DNA of 64,000 bases from Lentzea flava (GCF_014648475.1 NZ_BMRE01000014.1:103327-167326); one strand, 5' to 3'. Positions 8,157 to 17,689 are shown, counted from the first letter of the stretch. A program made the numbers and translations. The notes: a model not told the origin generated them from the letters alone.

Positions 8157-8896
8157 CAACGGCACCAGATCACCTCGACGTCGCCGCCTACGTGCTCGGC
8201 ATCCTCGATGCCGATGAGGTGGAGGCGTTCGAGAACCACCTGACGGAATGTCGCAGGTGCGCTCTTGACCTGCGCGACTTCGCGGTGGTGCCGGACCTCA
8301 TCGACGAGGCCGACGCGGGCGGAATGCTGCGCGGAACAGCTCCGGAACGCCCGGACGGCAAGTCGGTGCGGGTCATGCTCGACGCGGTCGCGGCCCGCAG
8401 GAAGCGCAGACGGTGGTTCGTCGCCCAGGGTGTCGCGGCCGCCGCCGCCGGCATCGTGGCGGTGACGGCGGTCGTCACGACGCTGGTCGTGCGCGGCAGC
8501 GATGACGGGTCCAACCAGGCCGCACCTTCCAACCCCGGCACGACGACGTCGCAGACGCGGGTGGCGAACAACTCGACGGACTCGTCGATGAAGGTGCAGC
8601 AGCAGGACCCGAACAGCGGTGTGTTCACCAAGATCACCGCCTCTGACGAGCCCTGGGGCACCTCGATGGACATCGAGGTCAGCGGCATGATGGGCCCCAG
8701 CAAGGGGTCGCTCGTCGCGGTCGGACGCGCGGGTCGCGTCGCCCAGGTCACGTCCTGGTACGCGCCGGAGCCGGTGGCGGGTGACAAGAAGACCATCCGG
8801 CTGCAGGCCAACGTGGCCATGCGCTGGCACGAGATCGCGACGTTCCGGATCCAGGACGAGAACGGCAAGGTCCTGCTCGAGGTCGTCGCGTCCTGA
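8153..8896 (+). CDS. rslA: zinc-binding anti-sigma factor, RslA-like
   Basis: A 247-aa membrane anti-sigma factor. The cytoplasmic N-terminus carries the ZAS motif H29-x3-C33-x2-C36 (HLTECRRC). One transmembrane helix lies at about residues 86-107. The extracytoplasmic domain contains SDEPWGTSMDI and ends in an all-beta region, matching the RslA/RskA type. Such proteins hold the sigma factor inactive and release it when zinc or thiols are perturbed or after regulated cleavage. Its stop is followed by a hairpin, so the sigma/anti-sigma pair is a closed bicistron. The stimulus is inferred to be redox or envelope stress. Confidence 0.82.
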   Translation: MTTAPDHLDVAAYVLGILDADEVEAFENHLTECRRCALDLRDFAVVPDLIDEADAGGMLRGTAPERPDGKSVRVMLDAVAARRKRRRWFVAQGVAAAAAGIVAVTAVVTTLVVRGSDDGSNQAAPSNPGTTTSQTRVANNSTDSSMKVQQQDPNSGVFTKITASDEPWGTSMDIEVSGMMGPSKGSLVAVGRAGRVAQVTSWYAPEPVAGDKKTIRLQANVAMRWHEIATFRIQDENGKVLLEVVAS

Positions 8897-8918
8897 CGCT
8901 TCCCGACACCAGCCCACT

Positions 8919-8964
8919 GCCCCCGCCGGATCCGTGAGATCCTGTGGGGGCGGTTGTCGTTTTT
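8919..8964 (+). terminator. terminator after the anti-sigma gene
   Basis: GCCCCC (8919-8924) pairs with GGGGGC (8946-8951) and GGATC (8928-8932) pairs with GATCC (8938-8942), with a 3-nt internal mismatch. A T-run (8960-8964) follows. Confidence 0.5.
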
Positions 8965-8979
8965 GGGGAGGCTGTGCAC

Positions 8980-9393
8980 GTGGCGATAGGCCCGTCAGCG
9001 GTCGAGCGTTGGCTCGATCTGTCCACAGAGGAGCTGCGCGCTCAGGTCAAGCAGCTCGTGTCCGCCCGGCTACCGGGCGATCACGCTGTGTGGCAGGCGA
9101 TCCGGCGTCATCCAGCGCTCGTTCCACGCGTCCGCGGTGTCCTCTCCGGACTCGCCGCGACGGCGGCGGGCAGCAAGGACGAGGCCATGCAGAAGGTCTG
9201 GATCTCGAAGGCGCGCGCGGCGCTGGACCAGGCCGCTCCGGCGGTCGTGAAGACCGCGCGCAAGCCCGTGGTGAAGGAGGATCCGGCACCGGAAGCGGAG
9301 CCGGAGCCCGTCATCGAGCTGAAGCAGCCGGAACCCCAGCAGAAGCAACCACCCAGGCCGGCACCGACGATGCTCTTCCAGGAGCCCAGTTAG
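8980..9393 (+). CDS. hypothetical protein with Pro/Glu/Lys-rich tail
   Basis: This 137-aa protein matches no family I recognise. Residues 1-85 are helical (VERWLDLSTEELRAQVKQLV, SKDEAMQKVWISKARAALDQ). From about residue 95 it becomes a charged Pro/Glu/Gln/Lys-rich tail. There is no signal peptide or membrane segment. GTG 8980 is chosen over GTG 8974 because GGGGAG (8965-8970) is then 9 nt upstream rather than 3. The next gene starts 2 bp after its stop, so the two are cotranscribed. The charged tail suggests a linker or protein-contact region. Confidence 0.6.
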   Translation: MAIGPSAVERWLDLSTEELRAQVKQLVSARLPGDHAVWQAIRRHPALVPRVRGVLSGLAATAAGSKDEAMQKVWISKARAALDQAAPAVVKTARKPVVKEDPAPEAEPEPVIELKQPEPQQKQPPRPAPTMLFQEPS

Positions 9394-9395
9394 CC

Positions 9396-9866
9396 ATGGT
9401 CGTCTTCGGATCGCTCATCTCCCTCTCGGGATTGCTGATCCTGCTGTTCCGCAACGCGAGCCTGGGCGGGCTCAGCCCCACCGTCGTCGGCTGGGTGATG
9501 ATCCCGCTCGGCCTGGTGTTCGCCGTGCTGGGTGTGCTGCGCAACCGTCGCAAGCGCGCCCAGAAGGGTCCCGGCCCCGTCGGCAACCCGATCCAGCGCG
9601 CGAAGGCGTTGCCGCGGCTGTGGAAGGCGTGGCGCAGCGGCCGGTACCCGGAGCTGCCGCGCAGCCAGGTGATGCTGTGGGCGGTGGCGCTGGTGTACCT
9701 GGTGTCGCCGATCGACCTCGTGCCGGAGCTCCTGCCGGTGATCGGGGTGACCGACGACGCCGGTGTCCTGGTGTGGCTGCTCAGCAGCCTCTCGATCGCC
9801 TCAGGGTCGTTCCTGCGCTGGGAGAAGGACCATCGCGACCCGAGTCGCGGGATCGAGTCCCCTTGA
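9396..9866 (+). CDS. DUF1232 (YkvA-type) membrane protein
   Basis: A 156-aa membrane protein. Two N-terminal hydrophobic segments (about residues 1-20 and 27-48) are followed by a basic stretch RNRRKRAQK. The DUF1232 domain at about 92-130 has the family hallmark YLVSPIDLVPELLPVIGVTDD. The biochemical role of the family is not established. ATG 9396 follows the previous stop by 2 bp, so it depends on the upstream unit. Its last 66 bp overlap the convergent acetyltransferase gene, an unusually long antisense overlap. Confidence 0.8.
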   Translation: MVVFGSLISLSGLLILLFRNASLGGLSPTVVGWVMIPLGLVFAVLGVLRNRRKRAQKGPGPVGNPIQRAKALPRLWKAWRSGRYPELPRSQVMLWAVALVYLVSPIDLVPELLPVIGVTDDAGVLVWLLSSLSIASGSFLRWEKDHRDPSRGIESP

Positions 9867-10289
9867 GGCCTCCTCGCGCATGATCTCGGCCAGGCCGGGC
9901 GACGTTTCGGTCACCGATCGAAATCCGAGGCGTTCGTAGTAGGGCGCGTTCCACGGCACGTCCCGGAACGTGGTCAGCGTCAGGGTCTGCCCGGTCCGCC
10001 GGACGTGCTCGATCAGCGCCGCACCGATCCCCTGGCGCGCGTGCGAGGGGTGCACGCTGATCTGGTGAACGTGCCTCGCGCCGTCCACGTCACCCACCGC
10101 GATGAACGCCACCGGCACGCCTTGCTCGCCCACCGCGACCCAGACTTCGTGCTCTGCCAGTGCTTCCAGCGACATCGGGTCGTCGTCGGCGATCTCGGGC
10201 ATGCCGACGTCCCTGAACGGTTCACCGGAGGCTTTTTCGATCTCTCGGAGGTACGGGAGTTCGGCTGGTTGGGCGAGACGGATCAACAC
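9801..10289 (-). CDS. GNAT family N-acetyltransferase
   Basis: A 162-aa single GNAT domain. Motif A is HVHQISVHPSHARQGIGAALIEHVR, giving the acetyl-CoA pyrophosphate loop RQGIGA (near residues 84-89). The C-terminal YYERLGFRSV is typical of motif B. It would transfer acetyl from acetyl-CoA to an amine substrate that cannot be named. GTG 10289 is chosen because the fold begins there (LIRLAQPAELPYLREIE); the open frame upstream is not family-like. It is divergent from the response-regulator phosphatase gene, 62 bp away. Its 3' end overlaps the DUF1232 gene by 66 bp. Confidence 0.82.
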   Translation of the reverse strand: MLIRLAQPAELPYLREIEKASGEPFRDVGMPEIADDDPMSLEALAEHEVWVAVGEQGVPVAFIAVGDVDGARHVHQISVHPSHARQGIGAALIEHVRRTGQTLTLTTFRDVPWNAPYYERLGFRSVTETSPGLAEIMREEASRGLDPATRVAMVLLPAQERP

Positions 10290-10351
10290 GCGCGCAATCC
10301 TGGTAGGTCGGACGCGAACCCCGCACCTGAATAACGTTAAAGTCCGACCTG

Positions 10352-11493
10352 ATGCGAACCAAGACCGTGCGCGTCCTCCTGGTCGAGGACGACGATGGCG
10401 ACGCCCTCCTCGTCGAGGCACTGCTCGAAGAGGCGAGGGCGCCGTTCATCCTGACGCGCGCCCGCTCACTCGCGGAGGCGGAGCGCCTGCTCAGCGACGC
10501 CGAGTGCGTGCTGCTCGACCTGGGCCTGCCCGACGCGCAGGGCCTCGACAGCCTGCACCGGCTGCTGAGCAAACCCGACGCGCCCGCGATCCTCGTGCTG
10601 ACCGGGTTGAACGACGAGCGCGAGGGCATCGACGCGGTGTCGGCCGGTGCGGAGGACTACCTCATCAAGGGCCAGGTCGACGGCGAGCTGCTGCTGCGCG
10701 GTGTCCGGTACGCGGTCGAACGGCGACGCGCCGACGACGCCCAGTTCCAGCTGCGCGAGGCGAAGCTGCTCGCCGCGGAGCGCTCCCGCCTGGAACGCGG
10801 CCTGCTCCCTCCCCCGCTGCTCAAGAGCTCCGACCTCGACCTCGAGGTCCGCTACCAGCCCGGCGGGCAGCGCATGCTGCTCGGCGGCGACTTCTACGAC
10901 GCGGTGGGCCTGCCGGACGGGTCGGTGCACGCGATCATCGGCGACGTCTGCGGTCACGGCCCGGACGAGGCCGCGCTCGGCGTCTGCCTGCGCATCGCGT
11001 GGCGCGCTCTCGTTCTGGCCGGCGAACCACCGGAGAAGGTGCTGCGGACGCTCGACCAGGTGCTCGTCGCGGAACGGCACGGCGAGGGCATCTTCACCAC
11101 GGCCTGCGTGGTCACCGTGGCACCTGACCGGCGGTCGGCGCGCTACTTCCTCGCCGGGCACCCCGAGCCGTTGCTGGTGGTGGGCCAGCAGATCCTCGAC
11201 CTGCCGCAGTCCAAGATCGGCGTGCCGCTGGGCGTGCTGCCGGACTACGCGTGGACCGGTGTGGACGTTCCGCTGCCGCCCGGCTGGCAGCTCGTCTGCT
11301 ACACGGATGGCCTGATCGAGGGCCGGGTACCCGGTGACACCGATCGGCTCGGCGTCGAGCGCCTGTGCGAGATCCTGCGCGAACACCTGCGGCGGGGTCC
11401 CGACTGGCTGGACCCCCTGATCGCGGAGGTGACGGAGCTCAACGGAGGGGAACTCGACGACGACATGGCCGTGCTGCTGTTGAAGGACCCCAG

Positions 11494-11497
<4 letters not shown>
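10352..11497 (+). CDS. response regulator with SpoIIE/PP2C phosphatase output
   Basis: A 381-aa two-domain protein. The receiver (residues 5-125) has acidic residues E12/D13/D14, the phospho-acceptor Asp56 in VLLDLGLPD, and Lys in EDYLIKG. A helical linker leads to a PP2C-type SpoIIE phosphatase (about 150-378) with metal motifs GGDFYD, GDVCGHG, YTDGLIEG and DDDMAVLL. Such proteins dephosphorylate anti-sigma antagonists in partner-switching. The start is the first ATG at 10352. It overlaps the histidine kinase gene by 4 bp, making it the likely kinase target together with the third gene of the operon. Confidence 0.88.
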
Positions 11498-13000
<1,503 letters not shown>

Positions 13001-13008
<8 letters not shown>

Positions 13009-13441
13009 CGCATCGTTGAACGTGATCGACGTCCTGCTCGTCGAGGACGACCCCGGCGACGCGCTGATGACGCAGGAAGCCTTCGAGCACCACAAGATCC
13101 GCAACACCCTGCACGTGGTGAAGGACGGCGTGGAGGCCCTGGCGTTCCTGCGGCGTGAGGGCGAGTACGCCGACGCGCCGCGGCCGGGCCTGATCCTGCT
13201 CGACCTGAACCTGCCCCGCAAGGACGGCCGCGAGGTGCTGGCCGAGGTGAAGGCGGACGCCGAGCTGCGGTCGATTCCCGTGGTGGTGCTGACGACCTCG
13301 GACGCGGAGGAGGACATCCTGCGCAGCTACAGCCTGCACGCCAACGCGTACGTCACGAAGCCGGTGGACTTCGAGAGGTTCATCGAGGTGGTTCGTCAGA
13401 TCGACGACTTCTTCGTCACCGTGGTGAAGCTGCCGCGCTGA
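13001..13441 (+). CDS. single-domain response regulator, Rcp1-like
   Basis: A 146-aa stand-alone receiver with no output domain. Acid-pocket residues are E15, D16 and D17, the phospho-acceptor is Asp68 in ILLDLNLPRKDG, and the switch Thr and Lys lie in VLTTSD and YVTKPVD. The LNLPRKDGREVL form is characteristic of Rcp1-type partners of phytochrome-like kinases. ATG 13001 lies inside the end of the kinase gene. It probably shuttles phosphoryl groups or binds the kinase rather than DNA. It closes the operon and overlaps the convergent zinc-finger gene by 26 bp. Confidence 0.88.
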
Positions 13442-13856
13442 TGACGGCTGCGCCGAAGTCGAGGCAGGAGCGGCAGATCCGCGCGTCCGCCCGCTCGTGG
13501 ACGGGCTTGGTCTCGCCGCAGAACGAACACTCGGCGGTCTCACCGACCTGAGCACCGGCGACGCAGAGGTCGCAGATCATCGTGCTCGGTCCGGCGATCA
13601 TCTTGTCGACGTCGTTGCCGCTGCGATCGCAGAACGAGCACAGTTCCGTGCGCTTCGAGTGCTCGACGATCTGGTGCACGCGCTGATGGCTCATCTTCAG
13701 CGCTTCCGCGATCTCGCGCATCGACCCGCCCGCGCGGTGCAGGCGCAGCACGCTGTGGTGGTAGACGGCCTTGGCGATGTCCGCTTGGTCCTGTGCGGCC
13801 GCCGCGGCGGTGCCAGCCTTGCGCGCCGCCGCCAGCAACTCCTCGTCCAGCGTCAT
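13416..13856 (-). CDS. HTH protein with ClpX-type zinc finger
   Basis: A 146-aa protein with no ATPase domain. A helix-turn-helix lies at about residues 42-68 (SMREIAEALKMSHQRVHQIV). It is followed by a ClpX-type C4 zinc-binding domain with Cys73, Cys76, Cys95 and Cys98. A second CxxC pair set follows at Cys110, Cys113, Cys128 and Cys131. ClpX zinc domains dimerise and bind adaptor or substrate. Here the domain is coupled to a DNA-binding segment, suggesting a small regulator. A symmetric CTAG-rich operator begins 5 bp upstream of its start, the expected place for autoregulation. Confidence 0.78.
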   Translation of the reverse strand: MTLDEELLAAARKAGTAAAAAQDQADIAKAVYHHSVLRLHRAGGSMREIAEALKMSHQRVHQIVEHSKRTELCSFCDRSGNDVDKMIAGPSTMICDLCVAGAQVGETAECSFCGETKPVHERADARICRSCLDFGAAVISAAASPR

Positions 13857-13861
13857 GGCGT

Positions 13862-13893
13862 CTAGGGTAGCTAGACGCGTCTAGTGTGTCTAG
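13862..13893. promoter_or_regulatory. symmetric four-copy CTAG operator
   Basis: Four CTAG tetramers lie at 13862, 13871, 13881 and 13890. The central pair forms the perfect palindrome CTAGACGCGTCTAG (13871-13884) and the outer pair is placed exactly symmetrically about the same centre. CTAG is rare in high-GC DNA. It directly precedes the HTH/zinc-finger gene. Confidence 0.7.
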
Positions 13894-13901
13894 ACAGTCG
13901 G

Positions 13902-14036
13902 TCAGTCGACGCCTCGGACGATCAACGGATCGTCGTCGGCTTGGACGACCCACTCCTGGTCGTCTCGTGGTTCGGGGACGACAGGCGCCCAGAGCCCGTC
14001 TCCGCCAGGCCTGATGGTCACGTTCGGCGCAGTCAT
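13902..14036 (-). CDS. 44-aa small protein coupled to PlsC gene
   Basis: A small ORF of 44 aa, MTAPNVTIRPGGDGLW to the end IVRGVD, acidic and with a Trp-rich, beta-prone composition. Its ATG (14036-14034) overlaps the PlsC stop in an ATGA arrangement, so translation is expected to be coupled. Codons favour G or C at third positions as in real genes here. No family is recognised. It is the last gene of the MBL hydrolase-PlsC unit and stops 8 bp before the CTAG operator. The call rests on coupling and codon usage only. Confidence 0.5.
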   Translation of the reverse strand: MTAPNVTIRPGGDGLWAPVVPEPRDDQEWVVQADDDPLIVRGVD

Positions 14037-14758
14037 GCTTTTTGGCTACCCGTTTGCGCGGAACGTATGCCGGACAGCATGGTCGTGATGGCGTCCATGA
14101 CCCGCGCGGTCGCCTCGTCCAGCACCTCGGCGGTCAGCTCGAGGTCGTAGAGGTCGGACAGGTCGACGGGCGCGCCGGCGACGACCTCGATCTTCTTGCG
14201 CGGCAACAACCTCGGCAGGATCGTGCCCCTGGGCAACAGGTCCTGCGTGCCCCACTCGGCGACCGGGATCACGGGCACCTGGCTCTCCAGAGCCATCCGC
14301 GCGACGCCGGACTTGCCCTTCATGGGCCAGTTCTCGGGATCGTTCGTGAACGTGCCCTCGGGGAACACCATCACGCACTCCCCCGCCCGCAACGCCTCCA
14401 CCGCGGGCTTCAGCGCCTCCGCGGCCTTGACCGTCCCGCGTTCCACCGGGATGTGCCCGCCGGAGCGCATGACCCAGCCGATGACCGGGGTGCGCCACAG
14501 CGACGCCTTCGCGAGCACGCGCGGCACCCGGCCGGACATCAGCGAGAACACGACGGCGGCAACGGTGTCCGCATTGGACAGGTGGTTGAACGCGAGGATC
14601 ACGCCGCCGCTGCCCGGCACGTGCTGCCTGCCGCGCACCCGCAGCCGCACGAACAGCACGACGATCGGCCACAGCACGTCGATCGCGAGCGAGAACCAGA
14701 ATCCCCTGCCTCTGCGAGGCATCTTCCAGGTCCAGGCGGCCAGCTCCAGCGGTGTCAC
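14033..14758 (-). CDS. lysophospholipid acyltransferase family protein (PlsC-like)
   Basis: A 241-aa PlsC-type acyltransferase. Motif I NHLSNAD (residues about 58-64) supplies the catalytic His and Asp. Motif III is FPEGTFT and the later VIPVAEWG matches motif IV. A hydrophobic segment at about residues 22-40 suggests membrane association. These enzymes acylate lysophosphatidic acid or related lipids using acyl-CoA or acyl-ACP. Its GTG start overlaps the MBL hydrolase stop by 4 bp and its stop overlaps the 44-aa ORF. The sn position and lipid substrate are not determined. Confidence 0.87.
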   Translation of the reverse strand: MTPLELAAWTWKMPRRGRGFWFSLAIDVLWPIVVLFVRLRVRGRQHVPGSGGVILAFNHLSNADTVAAVVFSLMSGRVPRVLAKASLWRTPVIGWVMRSGGHIPVERGTVKAAEALKPAVEALRAGECVMVFPEGTFTNDPENWPMKGKSGVARMALESQVPVIPVAEWGTQDLLPRGTILPRLLPRKKIEVVAGAPVDLSDLYDLELTAEVLDEATARVMDAITTMLSGIRSAQTGSQKA

Positions 14759-15744
14759 GGTTGATATTCGAGCACGCCGCCGTTCACCGTTCGGGTCAAT
14801 TCGCCACGTTCGACCAGAACGTCGAGATGGGCGGCCGTCTCACCGATCGCCAGCACCTGGTTGAACATGTCGAGGTCGTCGAACCGGCGCTGGCGGCGGG
14901 TCCAGCCGATCTTGCGGGCGGTCTCGAACGCGCTGCCGCTCACGGCCTTGAGGATCTCCTCCAGGCGCTGTTCGTGGTGGTGCAGCAGCTCGTCCACGCG
15001 AGCGTGCGAGCTGTCCGTCACGGGGCCGTGAGCGGGCAGGAGCCTGAGGTCCGGCAGCTCGCGGGTGAGCCGGAGCGACGTCATGTAGTCGCCGAGCGGC
15101 AGTTCGGGCCGCAACGGCTCGAAGCCGATCGACGGCGTGATGTGCGGCAGCACGTGGTCGCCGGAGAACAGCACCTTCGCGGTGTGGTCGACGAACACGA
15201 CGTGGCCGCGGGTGTGGCCGGGCGTCGGGATGACCTCCAGCTTGCGGTGTTCGAGGTCGACGGTGCTGCGGACGAGCCACTCGTCGGGTTCCTCGTAGTC
15301 GCGCAGCGCCTCGCCGCGATCGACGTGGTGCATGATCCTGATCCACGTCTCCGCCAGCTCGGTCGCACCCCATTTGCGCAGGTCGTCGACGTGCTGGTCG
15401 GTCTGCCCGTGCAGGATGTGCCGCAGCGACGGCTGCTCGCCGAGGCCGAGCCCGATCTTGGCGCCGAACATCCGCCGCAGCGACACCGCCATCGTGAAGT
15501 GGTCGCGGTGCACGTGCGTGACGAGGAACCGCCGGATGTCCTCGAAGCCCTTGTTCAACGTGCCCAGCGCGGCCTCGAGCTGGTCGCGCGCCTCGTCCAG
15601 CGCCCAGCCCGAGTCGACCATGACGAGGCCGTCGCCGTCCTCGATCGCGTAGACGTTGACCGCGCGCAACCCGTCGTTCGGCAGGGGCAGCGGGATGCGG
15701 TGCACTCCTGGTGCCACCTCGAACGCGCCCGGTTCACTCCACAC
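14755..15744 (-). CDS. MBL-fold metallo-hydrolase
   Basis: A 329-aa metallo-beta-lactamase-fold enzyme. Metal ligands are in THVHRDH (residues about 76-82), GHTRGHVVF (His near 173) and SGDHVLPH (Asp near 195). A C-terminal helical region follows, as in the LACTB2/glyoxalase II-like group, which hydrolyses thioesters or acts on nucleic acids. No signal peptide is present. The GTG start is preceded by GAGG. It leads a coupled unit with the PlsC-like gene, hinting at lipid or acyl-thioester metabolism. A tandem 10-bp repeat lies just upstream and may be an operator. Confidence 0.85.
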   Translation of the reverse strand: MWSEPGAFEVAPGVHRIPLPLPNDGLRAVNVYAIEDGDGLVMVDSGWALDEARDQLEAALGTLNKGFEDIRRFLVTHVHRDHFTMAVSLRRMFGAKIGLGLGEQPSLRHILHGQTDQHVDDLRKWGATELAETWIRIMHHVDRGEALRDYEEPDEWLVRSTVDLEHRKLEVIPTPGHTRGHVVFVDHTAKVLFSGDHVLPHITPSIGFEPLRPELPLGDYMTSLRLTRELPDLRLLPAHGPVTDSSHARVDELLHHHEQRLEEILKAVSGSAFETARKIGWTRRQRRFDDLDMFNQVLAIGETAAHLDVLVERGELTRTVNGGVLEYQP

Positions 15745-15757
15745 GCCCGCTCACCTC

Positions 15758-15777
15758 ATTGTTAGCGATTGTTAGCG
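15758..15777. repeat. tandem ATTGTTAGCG repeat in promoter region
   Basis: ATTGTTAGCG occurs twice back to back (15758-15767 and 15768-15777), one helical turn apart, 14 bp upstream of the MBL hydrolase start and close to the end of the GNAT gene. Possible regulator site. Confidence 0.45.
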
Positions 15778-15791
15778 CCTGCAAGTAATTC

Positions 15792-16070
15792 CTACCGGAC
15801 GGTAACACGGTATTCGGGGTGCTTGTCGATGTACTTCGCCACGAACGGGCAGATCGGGGAGACCTTGAGGCCGCGGGCCTGCGCGTCGTCGAGCGCGAAC
15901 TTCGCGAGCTCGGCGCCGAGGCCCTGACCTGCGTAGGCCTCGTCGACCTCGGTGTGCGTCAGGGCGATGACGTCGCCGATGAGCTGGTAGTCGAGCTGCC
16001 CTGCCAGCTGGCCGTCGACGTGGAGCTCGTAGCGGCTGTCGGTCTCGTTGTTGGTGACCATGTCAACCAT
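15792..16070 (-). CDS. small GNAT-like acetyltransferase (COG2388/YidJ type)
   Basis: A 92-aa compact N-acetyltransferase-like protein. It has the diagnostic C-terminal signature SPICPFVAKYIDKHPEY with a conserved Cys, and the acetyl-CoA loop YAGQGLGAELAKFAL. This short family lacks the N-terminal part of normal GNATs and its substrate is unknown. ATG 16070 and ATG 16061 are both in frame and neither has a clear ribosome binding site; 16070 is used. It is divergent from the LLM oxidoreductase gene with only 21 bp between starts. Confidence 0.83.
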   Translation of the reverse strand: MVDMVTNNETDSRYELHVDGQLAGQLDYQLIGDVIALTHTEVDEAYAGQGLGAELAKFALDDAQARGLKVSPICPFVAKYIDKHPEYRVTVR

Positions 16071-16091
16071 CTTGCCGGGAACGCTGGAAAA

Positions 16092-17078
16092 ATGGCGCGC
16101 ATGGACGTCTACCTGCTGATCCTGGGCGACCACCTGCCCAACCCGTGCACGGGCGAGGAGGTGTCCCAGGCCGACCGCCTGCGGGCGATGGTCGAGCAGG
16201 CGGTGGTGGCGGAGGAGTCGGGCTTCGCGGGCGTCGCGATCGGCGAGCACCACTTCACCCGCTACATCGTGTCGGCGCCGGAGCTGCTGCTCGCCGGCGT
16301 CGCGGCACGGACGTCCACGCTGAAGCTCTCCACCGGGGTGACGCTGCTCGCGCACCGCGACCCGGTGCTGGTCGCCGAGTCGCTCGCCACCCTGGACGTG
16401 CTGTCGAACGGCAGGGCCGAGCTGATCGTGGCGCGCGGGGTCGACCAGCAGACCGACGCGGCGTTCGGCGTGCGGCCGGGTGAGCTGCGGGAGCGGTTCG
16501 AGGAGCACCTGCGGTTGCTGATCAAGCTCCTCAAGGAGCCGGCGGTGAGCTGGGACGGCCGGTTCCGCGGACCGTTGAGCCACGTGACGACGACACCGCG
16601 GCCGGTGCAGGCGCCGCGGCCGACCGTGTGGATCGGATCGGGGTCGGCGGTGTCGGCCGATCTGGGCGCGGAGCTGAAGATGCCGCTGATGCTGCCGTCG
16701 ACGCTGCGGGATCCCCTGATCTACGCGGAGGTCGTGCAGCGGTACCGCGAACGCTTCCCCGGCGGACGGGTCGGCGTGCCCAGCCATGTGTTCGTGGCGC
16801 ACGAGAACGCGCGCGAACGGTGGCGGCCACACCTCGCCGAGTACGCGCGGTTCGCCGATCCGTGGCGCGGGGACGGTGACGTCGACGTGGACGCGATCAT
16901 GGACGGCGCGGCGGTGTGCGGGACGCCGGACGAGGTGGCCGAGCGGCTGAACTCGTTGGCGGAACAGCTGTCCATCGACACGCACCTCGTGATGGTGGAC
17001 ATCGGCGGGCTGCCGCACGAGTCGGTCGTCGAGACGATTCGCCTGTTCGGCACGGAAGTTCTGCCGAAACTTGTTTAA
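16092..17078 (+). CDS. LLM-class flavin-dependent oxidoreductase
   Basis: A 328-aa luciferase-like monooxygenase fold. It starts MDVYLLILGDHLPNP and carries the LLM pattern FAGVAIGEHHFTRYI and STGVTLLAHRDPVLVAESLATLD. These enzymes use FMN or F420 for monooxygenation or hydride transfer. Two starts are possible, ATG 16092 or ATG 16101; the TGGAAAA just upstream fits either poorly. The gene stands alone between a divergent small GNAT and a hypothetical gene, so the substrate cannot be guessed. The cofactor is likewise not determined by sequence. Confidence 0.83.
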   Translation: MARMDVYLLILGDHLPNPCTGEEVSQADRLRAMVEQAVVAEESGFAGVAIGEHHFTRYIVSAPELLLAGVAARTSTLKLSTGVTLLAHRDPVLVAESLATLDVLSNGRAELIVARGVDQQTDAAFGVRPGELRERFEEHLRLLIKLLKEPAVSWDGRFRGPLSHVTTTPRPVQAPRPTVWIGSGSAVSADLGAELKMPLMLPSTLRDPLIYAEVVQRYRERFPGGRVGVPSHVFVAHENARERWRPHLAEYARFADPWRGDGDVDVDAIMDGAAVCGTPDEVAERLNSLAEQLSIDTHLVMVDIGGLPHESVVETIRLFGTEVLPKLV

Positions 17079-17123
17079 CGCGAGCGGTGCCAAGGGTTAA
17101 CACACGTCCGTCAGGATTGTCGT

Positions 17124-17609
17124 GTGGGCATCACGGTCATCGGCATCACGCATCCTGGGCAGGTCGGGGAGCTTCCCGGCGGCACGAACGTGCTGGTGCT
17201 GGCCGATGACGGAACGTACGCCGATGAGTTCCTCGACACCGACTTCCGTGCGCATCAGCTGGTGGTGCGCGCACACGGGCGCGGGTCGGCTTTCTTCGGG
17301 GTGGCGGACAAAGCCCGTGAGTTGGGTGCGGATCGGGTCCTCTTCGGGGGTGCGCACGACACCGCCGCCTCCTTCACCACCGGAGAGGATCCCGTACTCG
17401 TGCTCGGCGTGCGACCGCCGGGTGGCCCGATCGCGTGCAACGCGGCGTTCCTCGAACGGCTCGACCACTGGCCGCGGCCGGCCCGCGCGTACCGCGAGGA
17501 CGTCGACCACTGGCTCGCCGAGAACGCGTTGCGCGAAGGCCTGCGCGTCGAACTGGTTTCATGGCGAATGGAACCAACCGTCCCAATGCGACGGAAGTTG
17601 ACGGCCTAG
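17124..17609 (+). CDS. hypothetical protein
   Basis: A 161-aa protein with no recognised family. It looks like a soluble alpha/beta protein: beta-strand openings (GITVIGITHPG, TNVLVLADDG), Gly-rich turns, and a helical C-terminus (VDHWLAENALREGLRVELV). No signal peptide or membrane segment is seen. The GTG start at 17124 lies 45 bp after the LLM gene stop, so cotranscription is possible. Codon usage supports this frame over the shifted open frame starting at 17122. Confidence 0.65.
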   Translation: MGITVIGITHPGQVGELPGGTNVLVLADDGTYADEFLDTDFRAHQLVVRAHGRGSAFFGVADKARELGADRVLFGGAHDTAASFTTGEDPVLVLGVRPPGGPIACNAAFLERLDHWPRPARAYREDVDHWLAENALREGLRVELVSWRMEPTVPMRRKLTA

Positions 17610-17689
17610 TCATCGGAAGGCGGAAGACACTGTCCCGCCTGTGAAATACCGTTTCCTCCGCACCGCATGCGCGCGCATACGCAGTGCAG

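Noticed and set aside
13902..14036. Reading 13884-14150 on the + strand as a gene
   Set aside because: The frame crosses the CTAG operator and the PlsC end; the minus-strand 44-aa frame has better coupling evidence.
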